Positions 1 to 7,039 are shown, counted from the first letter of the stretch. The stretch is DNA of 11,272 nucleotides from OLB6 sp964525565 (GCA_964525565.1 CAZGHI010000062.1:1-11272), one strand, 5' to 3'. Program-made: numbers and translations. Notes: generated by a model not told the origin, from the letters alone.

Positions 1-50
1 AACTGTCAATGCACCACAAAAGTTGATGCGAGGTAGAATGTTCATTTAAC

Positions 51-85
51 CACGTCAGCGCCAATTGCGGCAAAGGGCTGTTGTG
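51..85 (-). repeat. Imperfect hairpin after the AT-rich gene (attC-like candidate)
   Basis: On the plus strand CAC (51-53) pairs with GTG (83-85), CAGC (56-59) pairs with GCTG (77-80), and CC (61-62) pairs with GG (75-76). There is one bulged G (60), a 2x2 internal loop and a 12-base apical loop. Read in the direction of the neighbouring gene, the hairpin is flanked by GCACAAC (one mismatch to RYYYAAC) and GTTAAAT (exact match to GTTRRRY), the two core sites of an integron attC. At 43 bp from core to core it is shorter than usual attC sites. There is no T-tract, so an intrinsic terminator is less likely. This is a candidate only. Confidence 0.3.
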
Positions 86-96
86 CGTAGTATTTC

Positions 97-750
97 TCAT
101 TCCGTCAATATTTTAGAAGTGTACTCAGTTACAAAACTTCGTAAAAATGAGTCAATAAATTCGTCCGTGCTTCCGTCTTTTTGCAAGTCTGCCTTTATCT
201 TTTTGTATTCATCTGTCTGCTTGAAAACTTGAAACTGTCTTTCTTTAAACCTTTCGTACTCTTTGTATTTAAAATGCTTTTCCTTTTTTAAGTCCCCTTT
301 GTCAATTTCTAATAAAATGTAGTTTTCGTAAGTAGAGCCATAACCCATATGAACATAATCAACAAGTTCTCCGTGTGGTATTACCAGTAGTCCCGTCAGC
401 CAATCTATTTTTATCTTTTTCTTGTCAGGAAACACTTCATTAATAACACTACGCCATTTATATGTATAAGATTCTTTTGATGTAGTATCGCGGTATTCAA
501 TTTCAATGTCTTTTAAAAACAGTTGGTTGTCCTTTACTTCAAAGGTCGCAACATAACCACGCCATAATGCTGTTGACATAATTCCGCCTTTTGGTCTTTT
601 GTCGGGATTCTTTTTAAAGTAAGTTTCTAACGGATTGCTATGTAATTTTAATACTTTTCCATTGTAGATTATTTTGTCAGGATATTGAGCTGTCGCAAAA
701 ACTTCTACCCCTAAAAATAATGTTAAAAATATTGTCAAAATTGCTTTCAT
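97..750 (-). CDS. Secreted hypothetical protein, AT-rich and probably acquired
   Basis: I do not recognise a named family in this 217-residue protein. It starts at an ATG and has a clear Sec signal peptide: Lys2, a hydrophobic stretch over residues 4-18, and a likely cleavage site after ATA at about residue 21. The mature part is rich in Lys, Glu and Tyr. Residues 115-150 (DWLTGLLVIPHGEL, then a Tyr-rich stretch) look like a folded beta-rich core, and residues 150-200 form a highly charged, probably helical tail. There are no transmembrane segments after the signal and no catalytic motif I can name, so it is most likely periplasmic or outer-surface. Its base composition is far more AT-rich than the genes from 973 onward. 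It stands alone, with a hairpin just after its stop and a repeated ATTGACAG word on both sides, which suggests a horizontally acquired single-gene unit. The reading frame and signal peptide are clear; the function is unknown. Confidence 0.75.
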   Translation of the reverse strand: MKAILTIFLTLFLGVEVFATAQYPDKIIYNGKVLKLHSNPLETYFKKNPDKRPKGGIMSTALWRGYVATFEVKDNQLFLKDIEIEYRDTTSKESYTYKWRSVINEVFPDKKKIKIDWLTGLLVIPHGELVDYVHMGYGSTYENYILLEIDKGDLKKEKHFKYKEYERFKERQFQVFKQTDEYKKIKADLQKDGSTDEFIDSFLRSFVTEYTSKILTE

Positions 751-795
751 AGTTTCGTCTGTGTTAGGTCTGTCAATATTACATACAACTCCTCA

Positions 796-957
796 CTAAC
801 CGCTACTACTTGGCTCTAATACAACCACCATAGCTGTACTAGCGCTACCAGGTTGAACTTCCTTTGGCAAATGCTGTGAATGTTTGGTCCATGATATAGA
901 TGAGCGTGAATCTTTGGTAGTACAATTTATATAATCGAGTGCAGATGTTCCACCGGT
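796..957 (-). pseudogene. Possible gene remnant, 53 open codons without a start
   Basis: Between the acetyltransferase and the AT-rich unit there is an open frame bounded by stop codons on both sides (TAA at 958-960, TAG at 796-798). Its translation begins TGGTSALDY and ends MVVVLEPSSSG. The alternation of hydrophobic and polar residues resembles a beta-strand end of an extracellular protein. It has no in-frame ATG near its beginning and no ribosome binding site, so if it is real it is the tail of a decayed or cut gene. I cannot name a family, and 53 codons can stay open by chance. Apart from this, I see nothing in the gap 751-972. Confidence 0.18.
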
Positions 958-972
958 TTACATGATCTACCA

Positions 973-1818
973 CTACCCGAGTTCAAGTGTTGTAATGCCA
1001 TAAACTTTATGAAGAGGTAACGGCGGCGCACTGCCATAATACATACGCGCACATTCAAAGACGGGAACTGCTGCATATTCTTCAACCAACGCTTTGGCCT
1101 GATGATTCGTTAGCGGCACGTCCATGGTTACGTTCTCTCCAATGGCAGCATGTAAACATGCTGCGTAAAGTGCACCGGCTATGGCCATGGAGTCCGCAAA
1201 TAGCGGACCCACCTTATATCCAACTACGGCCTTTCGCATGACGGCTAAACCAACAACTTCGCCTGCTTTTCTGTACTGTAATGTTAGCGCTTCCGGCTGC
1301 GTTAACCATTGCTGCATGAACGCTCTCCGGTCGAAACCAAAACAGTACCGGTCGTATGCCAATACCTGTGAATGGTGCTCCGGCTTTATCGCCGTTACAT
1401 TGGCATCTACGTCACATGCCCTGCCCAACACCTGATATCGCTGTTCCCGAAACGCTTCCCTGAACCCACCCTTCTCGTAGAAGGACTTCATGTTTATTAC
1501 GCCGTCCATGCCAATGGCTGCACCACGATCTAGTCGCGATAGCAACAGATTGCGACGTTGAAACCATAGCCCCCTACCAATGCCATTTCGTCTGTACTCA
1601 GGCCTTACAATAAATAGTCCCATAAACCCGAACTGTTTTCCATACGCTACAACCGATCCTCCGGCTACCAGTTCACCGTCTGCATAACAACCGTAAAATC
1701 CATCCGGGTCAGTAGCATAGAATACATCGGCATCGTGTTCACCAGGGTTCCAACCCTCGGCTTGCGCCCACGATACCAGCGTTCGAACTCCCTCCGCATT
1801 CAGCTTTTCGAATGTCAC
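973..1818 (-). CDS. Two-domain GNAT family N-acetyltransferase
   Basis: This is a 281-residue protein of the GNAT superfamily, which transfers an acyl group from acyl-CoA to an amine. The N-terminal domain (about 1-130) carries the acetyl-CoA pyrophosphate-binding motif A: strand MGLFIV (66-71), then RRNGIG (76-81) in the R-x-x-G-x-G form, followed by helix GRGLWFQRR. Motif B is near NMKSFYEKGGF (109-119). The second half (about 145-280) fits the C-terminal domain found in a subset of GNATs, with FGFDRRAFMQQWL and VGYKVGPLFAD. The substrate cannot be read from the sequence. The start is GTG at 1818, supported by a strong purine tract (AGGAGGTGGAGGGG) just upstream. That GTG overlaps by four bases (GTGA) the stop of a 55-codon frame, and a Gdx/SugE-like SMR transporter precedes both, so the three may be co-transcribed. 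Soluble and cytoplasmic. Confidence 0.88.
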   Translation of the reverse strand: MTFEKLNAEGVRTLVSWAQAEGWNPGEHDADVFYATDPDGFYGCYADGELVAGGSVVAYGKQFGFMGLFIVRPEYRRNGIGRGLWFQRRNLLLSRLDRGAAIGMDGVINMKSFYEKGGFREAFREQRYQVLGRACDVDANVTAIKPEHHSQVLAYDRYCFGFDRRAFMQQWLTQPEALTLQYRKAGEVVGLAVMRKAVVGYKVGPLFADSMAIAGALYAACLHAAIGENVTMDVPLTNHQAKALVEEYAAVPVFECARMYYGSAPPLPLHKVYGITTLELG

Positions 1819-1982
1819 ATCCCCTCCACCTCCTGCTGTGTGGTTTCTTGTGATCGTTGTGTTATTCTGTTCAACATGACGGATGGAGGGGTCTTGGGTA
1901 TGCTACGCCGCAGCATGGCAACAGAACACATAATGGGTGTTGGCCTGTAACAACTGAACGTGGTGGTGGCAATTACAGACAT
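1815..1982 (-). CDS. Small 55-residue frame between SMR transporter and GNAT
   Basis: This short frame exactly fills the space between the transporter and the acetyltransferase on their strand. Its ATG at 1982 lies two bases after the transporter stop codon, with GGAG five bases upstream. Its TGA shares four bases (GTGA) with the GTG start of the acetyltransferase, the usual geometry of translational coupling. The product begins MSVIATTTFS and ends with a polar, Gln/Glu-rich tail (TQQEVEGM). It has no clear hydrophobic segment, one basic patch (MLRRS, 23-27) and two cysteines. The amino-acid mix, rich in Ser, Thr, Pro and Met, is not strongly protein-like, so it may serve only to carry ribosomes to the acetyltransferase start, or may be chance. 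I recognise no family. Confidence 0.35.
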   Translation of the reverse strand: MSVIATTTFSCYRPTPIMCSVAMLRRSIPKTPPSVMLNRITQRSQETTQQEVEGM

Positions 1983-1984
1983 CT

Positions 1985-2311
1985 CTACTCCGTAACCACT
2001 TTTAACCCAATCACGGAAATTAATAGTGTTGTTAAAAACACCATGCGCAGTATAGTAGCCGGCTCGTTAAAGAATACAATACCCACAATCACCGTCCCCG
2101 CTGCCCCAATTCCCGTCCACACAGCATAGGCTGTGCCCAATGGCAGTGATCGTGTTGCTATCACCAGCAACGTCATACTCAGCGCCAAGGAAACGGCAAA
2201 CCCGCTGTACCAGCCCACCATGGCAGCGCCAGTGCTTTCGCGTGCCTTACCCAGACAGTATGCAAAAAGGACTTCGAACAATCCTGCCGCAACCAAGGCA
2301 ATCCAACTCAT
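1985..2311 (-). CDS. SMR family transporter, Gdx/SugE-like
   Basis: This is a 108-residue small multidrug resistance protein: four transmembrane helices, working as an antiparallel dimer in the inner membrane and exporting a cation in exchange for protons. The essential membrane glutamate is Glu13 in AAGLFEVLFA. The third helix carries GTAYAVWTGIGA, which is highly conserved in the guanidinium-exporter (Gdx/SugE) branch and lacks the features of EmrE-type drug pumps. The C-terminus, IGLKVV, also matches that branch. Unlike textbook Gdx proteins, the position three after Glu13 is Phe16 rather than Trp, and residues FAYCLGKA replace the usual VWA-containing stretch, so the substrate may differ. 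The ATG is preceded by GGGAG at a suitable distance. It is divergent from lepA across 184 bp. I saw no convincing guanidine riboswitch in that interval. The family is certain; the substrate is not. Confidence 0.9.
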   Translation of the reverse strand: MSWIALVAAGLFEVLFAYCLGKARESTGAAMVGWYSGFAVSLALSMTLLVIATRSLPLGTAYAVWTGIGAAGTVIVGIVFFNEPATILRMVFLTTLLISVIGLKVVTE

Positions 2312-2448
2312 TTATGCTCCCTGCAATGCTTCCGGCTGTTGGTTCCTACCATCCACAAGTATCGTACCTGCATCCCATTTCCACAACCCTTTCCGCTCTC
2401 TCGCCAAGCCGTTCAAACCACTTGCGCCGTTCGCCGTTCGGTTTTGGG

Positions 2449-2456
2449 TATTTTTG
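2449..2456 (+). promoter_or_regulatory. Candidate Bacteroidota-type -7 box upstream of lepA
   Basis: TATTTTTG matches the TAnnTTTG -7 consensus used by the Bacteroidota housekeeping sigma factor. It lies 40 bp before the lepA ATG, inside the 184-bp divergent region shared with the SMR gene. A TTG at 2422-2424 could be the -33 element, though the 24-bp spacing is rather long. This is a motif match only. Confidence 0.35.
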
Positions 2457-2495
2457 TGGTTTGTTCCCCAGTCCGTAGCCCCTTACCCTACCTTC

Positions 2496-4295
2496 ATGCA
2501 GCACTTTCGAAACTTTTGCATTATCGCTCACATTGACCACGGAAAGAGCACCCTGGCCGACCGATTGCTGGAGCGCACCGGACGCGTTACTCAACGTGAA
2601 ATGGTCTATAACCAGATATTGGACGATAACCCACTGGAACAGGAACGGGGCATTACCATTAAACTGCACGCCATTCAAATGGATTACCCGGCGCAGGATG
2701 GTACAACCTATAAGCTGAATCTTATTGACACTCCGGGTCACGTGGACTTCTCGTACGAGGTGTCCAGGTCTCTTAGTGCCTGCGAAGGGGCTTTACTTGT
2801 TGTGGATGCCACACAAGGTGTGGAGGCGCAGACCATCTCCAACTTGTTCATGGCAATCGAACAGGGTCTGGAGATTATCCCCGTGATCAACAAAATAGAT
2901 CTTCCTGCGGCTGCCACTACCCTGGAAACGGTTAAGCAGCAGGTTATGGACCTTATCGGCTGCAAGGAAGAAGATTTAATACTGGCCTCGGCAAAAGCCG
3001 GTATCGGCATTGATGAAATCCTGGAAGCGGTAATCCATCGCATCCCCCCCCCTACCGGCGACCCCGACAAACCGCTTCGCGCACTTATCTACGACTCCAT
3101 ATTCGACCCCTACCGCGGCGTGATTGTTAACGTGCGCGTGTTCGACGGTGTTATGCGCGAGAAAGATAAAATCCGGTTCATGAATACCGGCCAGGAGTAT
3201 GAGCTGGACGAGGTTGGCGTTCTGTTTATGACGCGTCAGCGTACCAAGGTACTCGAAGCAGGCAACGTGGGATACTTTACTGCAGCCATACGCAAACTGC
3301 AAGACACAAAGGTGGGCGATACCGTAACATTGGCATCGAATCCCTGCGAAAAGGCTATCGAAGGTTTTCGAGAGGTAAAGCCGATGGTATTCAGCGGCAT
3401 CTACCCGGCTGATTCGGATGACTTCGAAGATCTGCGCGAAGCATTGGGTAAGCTTACTCTGAACGACGCTGCCATCACCTACGAACCTGAAACTTCGACG
3501 GCTCTTGGTTTTGGTTTCCGCTGTGGCTTCCTTGGCTTGCTCCACATGGAAATTGTTCAGGAACGATTGGAGCGCGAGTTCAACCAAACAATCGTGACTA
3601 CGGTACCGAACGTACGGTATCGCGTAATCACCACCAAACACGAAGAGCTATGGGTTGATAACCCATCACAATTACCAAACCCATCGCTCATTGCCGATAT
3701 CCAGGAACCATACATTCGTGCACAGATTATCTCGCCAACGGAGTTCGTTGGCGCAATTATGAAACTCTGCATAGACAGGCGGGGAACCATGATTGGCCAA
3801 TCGTATCTAAGTGCCGATCGTGTGGATATGACCTTCGAGCTTCCGCTGGCCGAAGTTGTTTTCGACTTCTACGACAAACTCAAGAGCAATACAAGGGGCT
3901 ATGCCTCGCTGGACTACGACTACAGCGACTATAAAACCGGGGAGTTGGTGCGTATGGACATCCTGCTCAACGGCGAACCTGTAGATGCCCTCTCCAGTAT
4001 CGTTCACCGCCAAAAGGCATACGACTGGGGCAAGAAACTCTGCTCAAAACTCAAAGAGCTGATACCACGTCAGATGTTCGAAGTTGCCATTCAGGCTGCC
4101 ATCGGCAGCAAGATCATCGCCCGCGAGAGCATCAGCGCTATGCGCAAGAACGTGCTTGCAAAATGCTACGGTGGCGATATCTCCCGAAAACGTAAGCTTA
4201 TTGAGAAACAGAAAGAAGGCAAGAAACGCATGAAGCAGGTGGGACGTGTGGAAATTCCACAGGAGGCCTTCCTGGCTGTTCTCTCGATTGACTAA
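2496..4295 (+). CDS. lepA: Elongation factor 4 (LepA), ribosome back-translocating GTPase
   Basis: A full-length 599-residue LepA/EF4, a translational GTPase that binds ribosomes and helps rescue or tune stalled elongation complexes. The start is ATG 2496, giving MQHFRNFCIIAHIDHGKS. An upstream extension of the frame would add about 120 residues that no LepA has. GTP-binding motifs are in order: G1 AHIDHGKS (11-18), switch I RGIT (51-54), G3 DTPGH (78-82), G4 NKID (132-135) and G5 SAK (165-167). Domain II follows (from about 190), then the EF-G-like domains with GFGFRCGFLGLLHMEIVQER. Last comes the LepA-specific C-terminal domain, with the basic signature GGDISRKRKLIEKQKEGKKR near residue 560. 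There is no Shine-Dalgarno sequence in front of it. It leads the operon with two signal peptidases and hemW. A nine-base C tract (3044-3052) encodes the conserved PPP near residue 185. Confidence 0.98.
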   Translation: MQHFRNFCIIAHIDHGKSTLADRLLERTGRVTQREMVYNQILDDNPLEQERGITIKLHAIQMDYPAQDGTTYKLNLIDTPGHVDFSYEVSRSLSACEGALLVVDATQGVEAQTISNLFMAIEQGLEIIPVINKIDLPAAATTLETVKQQVMDLIGCKEEDLILASAKAGIGIDEILEAVIHRIPPPTGDPDKPLRALIYDSIFDPYRGVIVNVRVFDGVMREKDKIRFMNTGQEYELDEVGVLFMTRQRTKVLEAGNVGYFTAAIRKLQDTKVGDTVTLASNPCEKAIEGFREVKPMVFSGIYPADSDDFEDLREALGKLTLNDAAITYEPETSTALGFGFRCGFLGLLHMEIVQERLEREFNQTIVTTVPNVRYRVITTKHEELWVDNPSQLPNPSLIADIQEPYIRAQIISPTEFVGAIMKLCIDRRGTMIGQSYLSADRVDMTFELPLAEVVFDFYDKLKSNTRGYASLDYDYSDYKTGELVRMDILLNGEPVDALSSIVHRQKAYDWGKKLCSKLKELIPRQMFEVAIQAAIGSKIIARESISAMRKNVLAKCYGGDISRKRKLIEKQKEGKKRMKQVGRVEIPQEAFLAVLSID

Positions 4296-4321
4296 TTGTT
4301 ATCACGAATCGAAACCACTCT

Positions 4322-5296
4322 ATGGATCTTATTGCTTGGTATAAACAGCGTAAAGAGCGGAAGGCAAATGCGAAGAAGCCCGAAACCGTAATGGAACATT
4401 TGGTGTCGTGGGTAAAAACAATCGTGTGGGCGCTGTCCGTTGTTACCATCGTCAACGGACTGGCCTTAGCGTCGTTCACCGTCCCCACCGGCAGTATGGA
4501 GAATACGGTGTTAGCCGGCGATTATGTGTTTGTAAATAAAGCCATCTACGGACCGAGCACTCCGCAGATTATACCGTTTTTTAATATTCCACTCCCATAC
4601 TTCAAGCTGCCACCTATCGTGGCCCCCAAGCAGGGCGATGTTATCGTTTTCGTTTTCCCGGGAAACCGTGATCAGGTTAAAGCCGACAACTTTGAATACT
4701 ACCTAAAGCGCTGCATTGCCGTAGCCGGCGACACGCTGCACATCGTGAACAGACAGGTATTTGTAAACGGCAAGGAATANNNNNNNNNNCATGCACAGGT
4801 CAAGAACCTCACTCCTGAGCAACGCGCAATGGAAGTGGAAGAAACACGCTACCATACCTTTCCTCCGGGCCGTCAGTACACGCGCGACAACTGGGGTCCG
4901 ATGCGCATCCCCAAGGAGGGCGATGTTATTCAGCTCACCCGCGAAAACATCCATGAGTGGAGCACCTTTATTCGCAGGGAAGGCCATAATGTGGACGTTG
5001 GCAGATTTCTCATTGATGGACAGCCGGCAACCTCATACACCGTTGAGCAAGACTATGTTTTTGGTATGGGCGACAATCGCGACAACTCTTTGGACTCCCG
5101 TTTTTGGGGTTTCATCCCCATGAAGGATGTTGTTGGTACACCAATGATTGTGTACTGGTCGTGGCCCGTAGAAAGCAATAAAACTGTTACTGTTCGCCGT
5201 CCTGACGGTATGTACGAAATCCGATCGGTACCCACTACCATTGGTGAGAAGCTGGCCGGTCTTCGATGGAACAGACTCTTTACCATTATCCGTTAA
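4322..5296 (+). CDS. lepB: Type I signal peptidase, long form
   Basis: A 324-residue SPase I, the membrane Ser/Lys protease that removes signal peptides from exported proteins. A cytoplasmic basic N-terminus (KQRKERKANAKK) is followed by one membrane segment (about 30-52). The catalytic serine is Ser58 in VPTGSM (box B), the general base Lys129 in LKRCIAVAGD (box D), and box E is GDNRDNSLDSRFWG (250-263). Compared with the next gene it carries long extra segments, at 75-100 and 150-235. The end LRWNRLF is a shared SPase I tail. A ten-base N gap (4780-4789) falls in the insert. The frame stays open and meaningful on both sides, so its length is right modulo three, and the partial codon TAN must be Tyr if the gene is intact. 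Located 26 bp after lepA with no Shine-Dalgarno sequence. Confidence 0.95.
   Translation: MDLIAWYKQRKERKANAKKPETVMEHLVSWVKTIVWALSVVTIVNGLALASFTVPTGSMENTVLAGDYVFVNKAIYGPSTPQIIPFFNIPLPYFKLPPIVAPKQGDVIVFVFPGNRDQVKADNFEYYLKRCIAVAGDTLHIVNRQVFVNGKEXXXXHAQVKNLTPEQRAMEVEETRYHTFPPGRQYTRDNWGPMRIPKEGDVIQLTRENIHEWSTFIRREGHNVDVGRFLIDGQPATSYTVEQDYVFGMGDNRDNSLDSRFWGFIPMKDVVGTPMIVYWSWPVESNKTVTVRRPDGMYEIRSVPTTIGEKLAGLRWNRLFTIIR
4780..4789. other. Assembly gap of 10 N inside the first lepB
   Basis: Ten undetermined bases. The reading frame of the signal peptidase continues correctly across them, so the estimated length is plausible, affecting one partial codon and three whole codons. Confidence 0.99.
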
Positions 5297-5303
5297 GTGA
5301 TTT

Positions 5304-5894
5304 ATGGATGGTAAGGGGCTTGCTGCCATCCGTTTGCGCGATCTGGTGGTAACCACCCTTGCAGCAATTGTTGTTGCTGTGCTGGTAAAAACGTTTGTGC
5401 TGGGAACGTTTACTATTCCGTCGCACAGTATGGAGCATACTCTGCTCCCGGGCGACAACATCTTGGTAAGCAAATTGCCCGCATTATTTGGCGGCATTGA
5501 ACGCGGAGATGTTATCGTGTTCTCTTTACCCGACACTATACAATCTGCACACCAACAATTGGCCTACATAAAACGGGTTATTGGTCTTGCCGGAGATACG
5601 TTGATGATAACCCCAGATGGCATCTCCGTAAACAACAGACTCATTCCAAACCCACCGGAAAGTGCACATGCGCAGCCAACCAATGGTGCTATTCTTCAGC
5701 TTGTTGTGCCCGATAGTTCTGTGTACGTCGTCGGCGATAACCGCGCAAATAGCTGGGATTCGCGCTATTGGGGTCCGTTACCTACCAGCCACATCATTGG
5801 CAAGCCACTGCTTATCTATTGGTCGCGTGGAGCCACCACCACCGATACAGTTGAACGCGTTCGGTGGAATAGATTTTTCCGATCGGTTCAATGA
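5304..5894 (+). CDS. lepB: Type I signal peptidase, short form
   Basis: A second, compact SPase I of 196 residues directly after the first. One N-terminal membrane helix (about 13-35) anchors it, with the catalytic domain outside the cytoplasm. The catalytic serine is Ser42 in IPSHSM, the general base is Lys90 in YIKRVIGLAGD, and box E is GDNRANSWDSRYWG (144-157), so all active-site elements are present and it should be an active enzyme. Its end, VRWNRFF, closely matches the LRWNRLF end of its neighbour, consistent with an old tandem duplication followed by divergence in the insert regions. The spacing to the first lepB is 7 bp and no Shine-Dalgarno sequence is visible. Its last codon and stop overlap the start of hemW (ATGA). 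The two enzymes may share or divide substrates. Confidence 0.95.
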   Translation: MDGKGLAAIRLRDLVVTTLAAIVVAVLVKTFVLGTFTIPSHSMEHTLLPGDNILVSKLPALFGGIERGDVIVFSLPDTIQSAHQQLAYIKRVIGLAGDTLMITPDGISVNNRLIPNPPESAHAQPTNGAILQLVVPDSSVYVVGDNRANSWDSRYWGPLPTSHIIGKPLLIYWSRGATTTDTVERVRWNRFFRSVQ

Positions 5895-7039
5895 TTCCGT
5901 CGCCTCTTGATGCCGTGTACATACACGTGCCCTTCTGTGAAAAGAAGTGCACCTATTGCGACTTCTATAGTATCGAGGCAACACATCACATAGATGAATA
6001 TGTGCGTACGCTTTTGCGTGAAATAGAGCTACGGCATAACGACTACGGCACTTCGTATCAGCCAAGAACCATCTTCTTCGGCGGCGGAACCCCTTCGCTG
6101 CTTACGCCCGAACACATCAATGCCATCCTTGCGGCCTTCCCCCCCCCTGCACCGGATGCCGAAATAACCATGGAAGCAAATCCCGGAACGGTAACCTGTG
6201 AAAAGCTCGCTGCCTTCCGACGGTGTGGCGTTAACAGGTTAAGTATTGGCGTGCAATCGTTTCAGCCCGAGGAGCTGGCATTTCTTACCCGCATTCATAC
6301 GCCCGAACAAGCAGAGCAGGCTGTGTACATGGCCCGTGAGGCCGGATTTGCCAATGTAAATGTCGATCTCATGTTTTCGTTGCCCGGGCAAACACAAGCC
6401 TCGCTAGCCAACACTTTGCACAGAACCCTTGCTTTGGCGCCAAACCATATAAGCGCATATTCACTGGTGTATGAACGTGGAACACCACTCTACACCCAGA
6501 TGCAGAAAGGCACCGTTACGCCTGTTCCTGCAGATGCCGATGCCGACCTTTACTACATGGTGAGCACAACCCTGCATGCTGCAGGCTATGAGCAGTACGA
6601 GGTAAGCAACTACGCACAGCCTGGATTACGCTGCCAACATAACCTGGCTTATTGGCACGGCAAGCAACACCTTAGCGTCGGACCCTCTGCACACGGTTTG
6701 CTGCGCGGCGTACGCTACTGGAATCACCGTAGCCTAACATCGTGGATGCAACTTGTGCAGCGCAACACCTTGCCGGAAGCCAACACCGAGACTCTCACTC
6801 CTGAACAACAACTCAGCGAGTTTGTATTCCTCACCCTCCGTGCCGATGGTTTGCCGGTGAAGCAATTACTCTCTGATCATAACATTGATGTGCGTTCAAA
6901 GCTTGGTACACTTTTAGAAGACCTTTTGCATAGTGAGCTTATTCGCGACACCGGCACGCACATACAACTCACGGCAAAGGGCTATGCCCTTTGCGATGAG
7001 ATAACAGTACGCATTCTGGAGCCCCTTACTCAACCCTAA
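5891..7039 (+). CDS. hemW: HemW-like radical SAM protein (heme chaperone family)
   Basis: A 382-residue HemW. The radical-SAM [4Fe-4S] cluster site is C16-x3-C20-x2-C23 in PFCEKKCTYCDFYS, with the Phe/Tyr context typical of this family. Other family motifs are IFFGGGTPS (61-69), EANPGT (95-100), RLSIGVQSF (116-124), VDLMFSLPGQT (158-168), YEVSNYA (236-242) and the LSVGPSAHG stretch (261-269). A wing-helix-like C-terminal HemW domain follows. HemW binds heme and is thought to deliver it to membrane respiratory proteins. It is often misannotated as oxygen-independent coproporphyrinogen oxidase (HemN), which has a different N-terminus. The ATG overlaps the preceding lepB stop (ATGA), indicating translational coupling. 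A nine-base C tract (6139-6147) encodes a Pro run at 84-86. The 3' end overlaps the convergent permease gene by 14 bp. Confidence 0.95.
   Translation: MIPSPLDAVYIHVPFCEKKCTYCDFYSIEATHHIDEYVRTLLREIELRHNDYGTSYQPRTIFFGGGTPSLLTPEHINAILAAFPPPAPDAEITMEANPGTVTCEKLAAFRRCGVNRLSIGVQSFQPEELAFLTRIHTPEQAEQAVYMAREAGFANVNVDLMFSLPGQTQASLANTLHRTLALAPNHISAYSLVYERGTPLYTQMQKGTVTPVPADADADLYYMVSTTLHAAGYEQYEVSNYAQPGLRCQHNLAYWHGKQHLSVGPSAHGLLRGVRYWNHRSLTSWMQLVQRNTLPEANTETLTPEQQLSEFVFLTLRADGLPVKQLLSDHNIDVRSKLGTLLEDLLHSELIRDTGTHIQLTAKGYALCDEITVRILEPLTQP
6974..6994. other. Perfect 9-bp inverted repeat at the convergent gene ends
   Basis: GCAAAGGGC (6974-6982) and GCCCTTTGC (6986-6994) form a perfect nine-pair stem with a three-base loop (TAT). 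It lies inside the last codons of hemW and about 30 bases beyond the stop of the convergent permease gene. It could help end or protect the permease transcript, since the tail-to-tail overlap leaves no separate terminator space. No T-tract follows on either strand, so a classical intrinsic terminator is not supported. Confidence 0.4.

Larger units (their letters stand above)
3..777 (-). repeat. 8-bp direct repeat flanking the AT-rich gene
   Basis: The word CTGTCAAT occurs at 3-10 and again at 770-777 (ATTGACAG in the direction of the gene). The copies enclose the secreted hypothetical gene and its hairpin in a unit of about 767 bp. A related GTCAATATT occurs at 104-112 and 772-780. The composition change lies close to the right-hand copy. 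Such a pair could mark recurring cassette boundaries or a target duplication, but eight bases in AT-rich DNA can also repeat by chance. Confidence 0.3.

Noticed and set aside
1857..2129. Plus-strand frame of 90 codons across the transporter end and the gap
   Set aside because: It is antisense to the SMR gene, has no ribosome binding site and no recognisable protein features; it is a shadow frame.
2133..2495. Upstream extension of lepA by about 120 codons
   Set aside because: The added residues resemble no LepA N-terminus, overlap the divergent transporter gene and lie before the conserved MQHFRNFCIIAHIDHGKS start.
2312..2495. Guanidine riboswitch upstream of the SMR gene
   Set aside because: The fragment CTACGGACTGG caught the eye, but I could not find the conserved ykkC core or paired ACGR hairpins of the smaller guanidine classes.
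2976..3641. Minus-strand frame of 221 codons inside lepA
   Set aside because: It lies antisense to strongly conserved LepA sequence and shows no domain or start signal; long antisense shadows are expected here.
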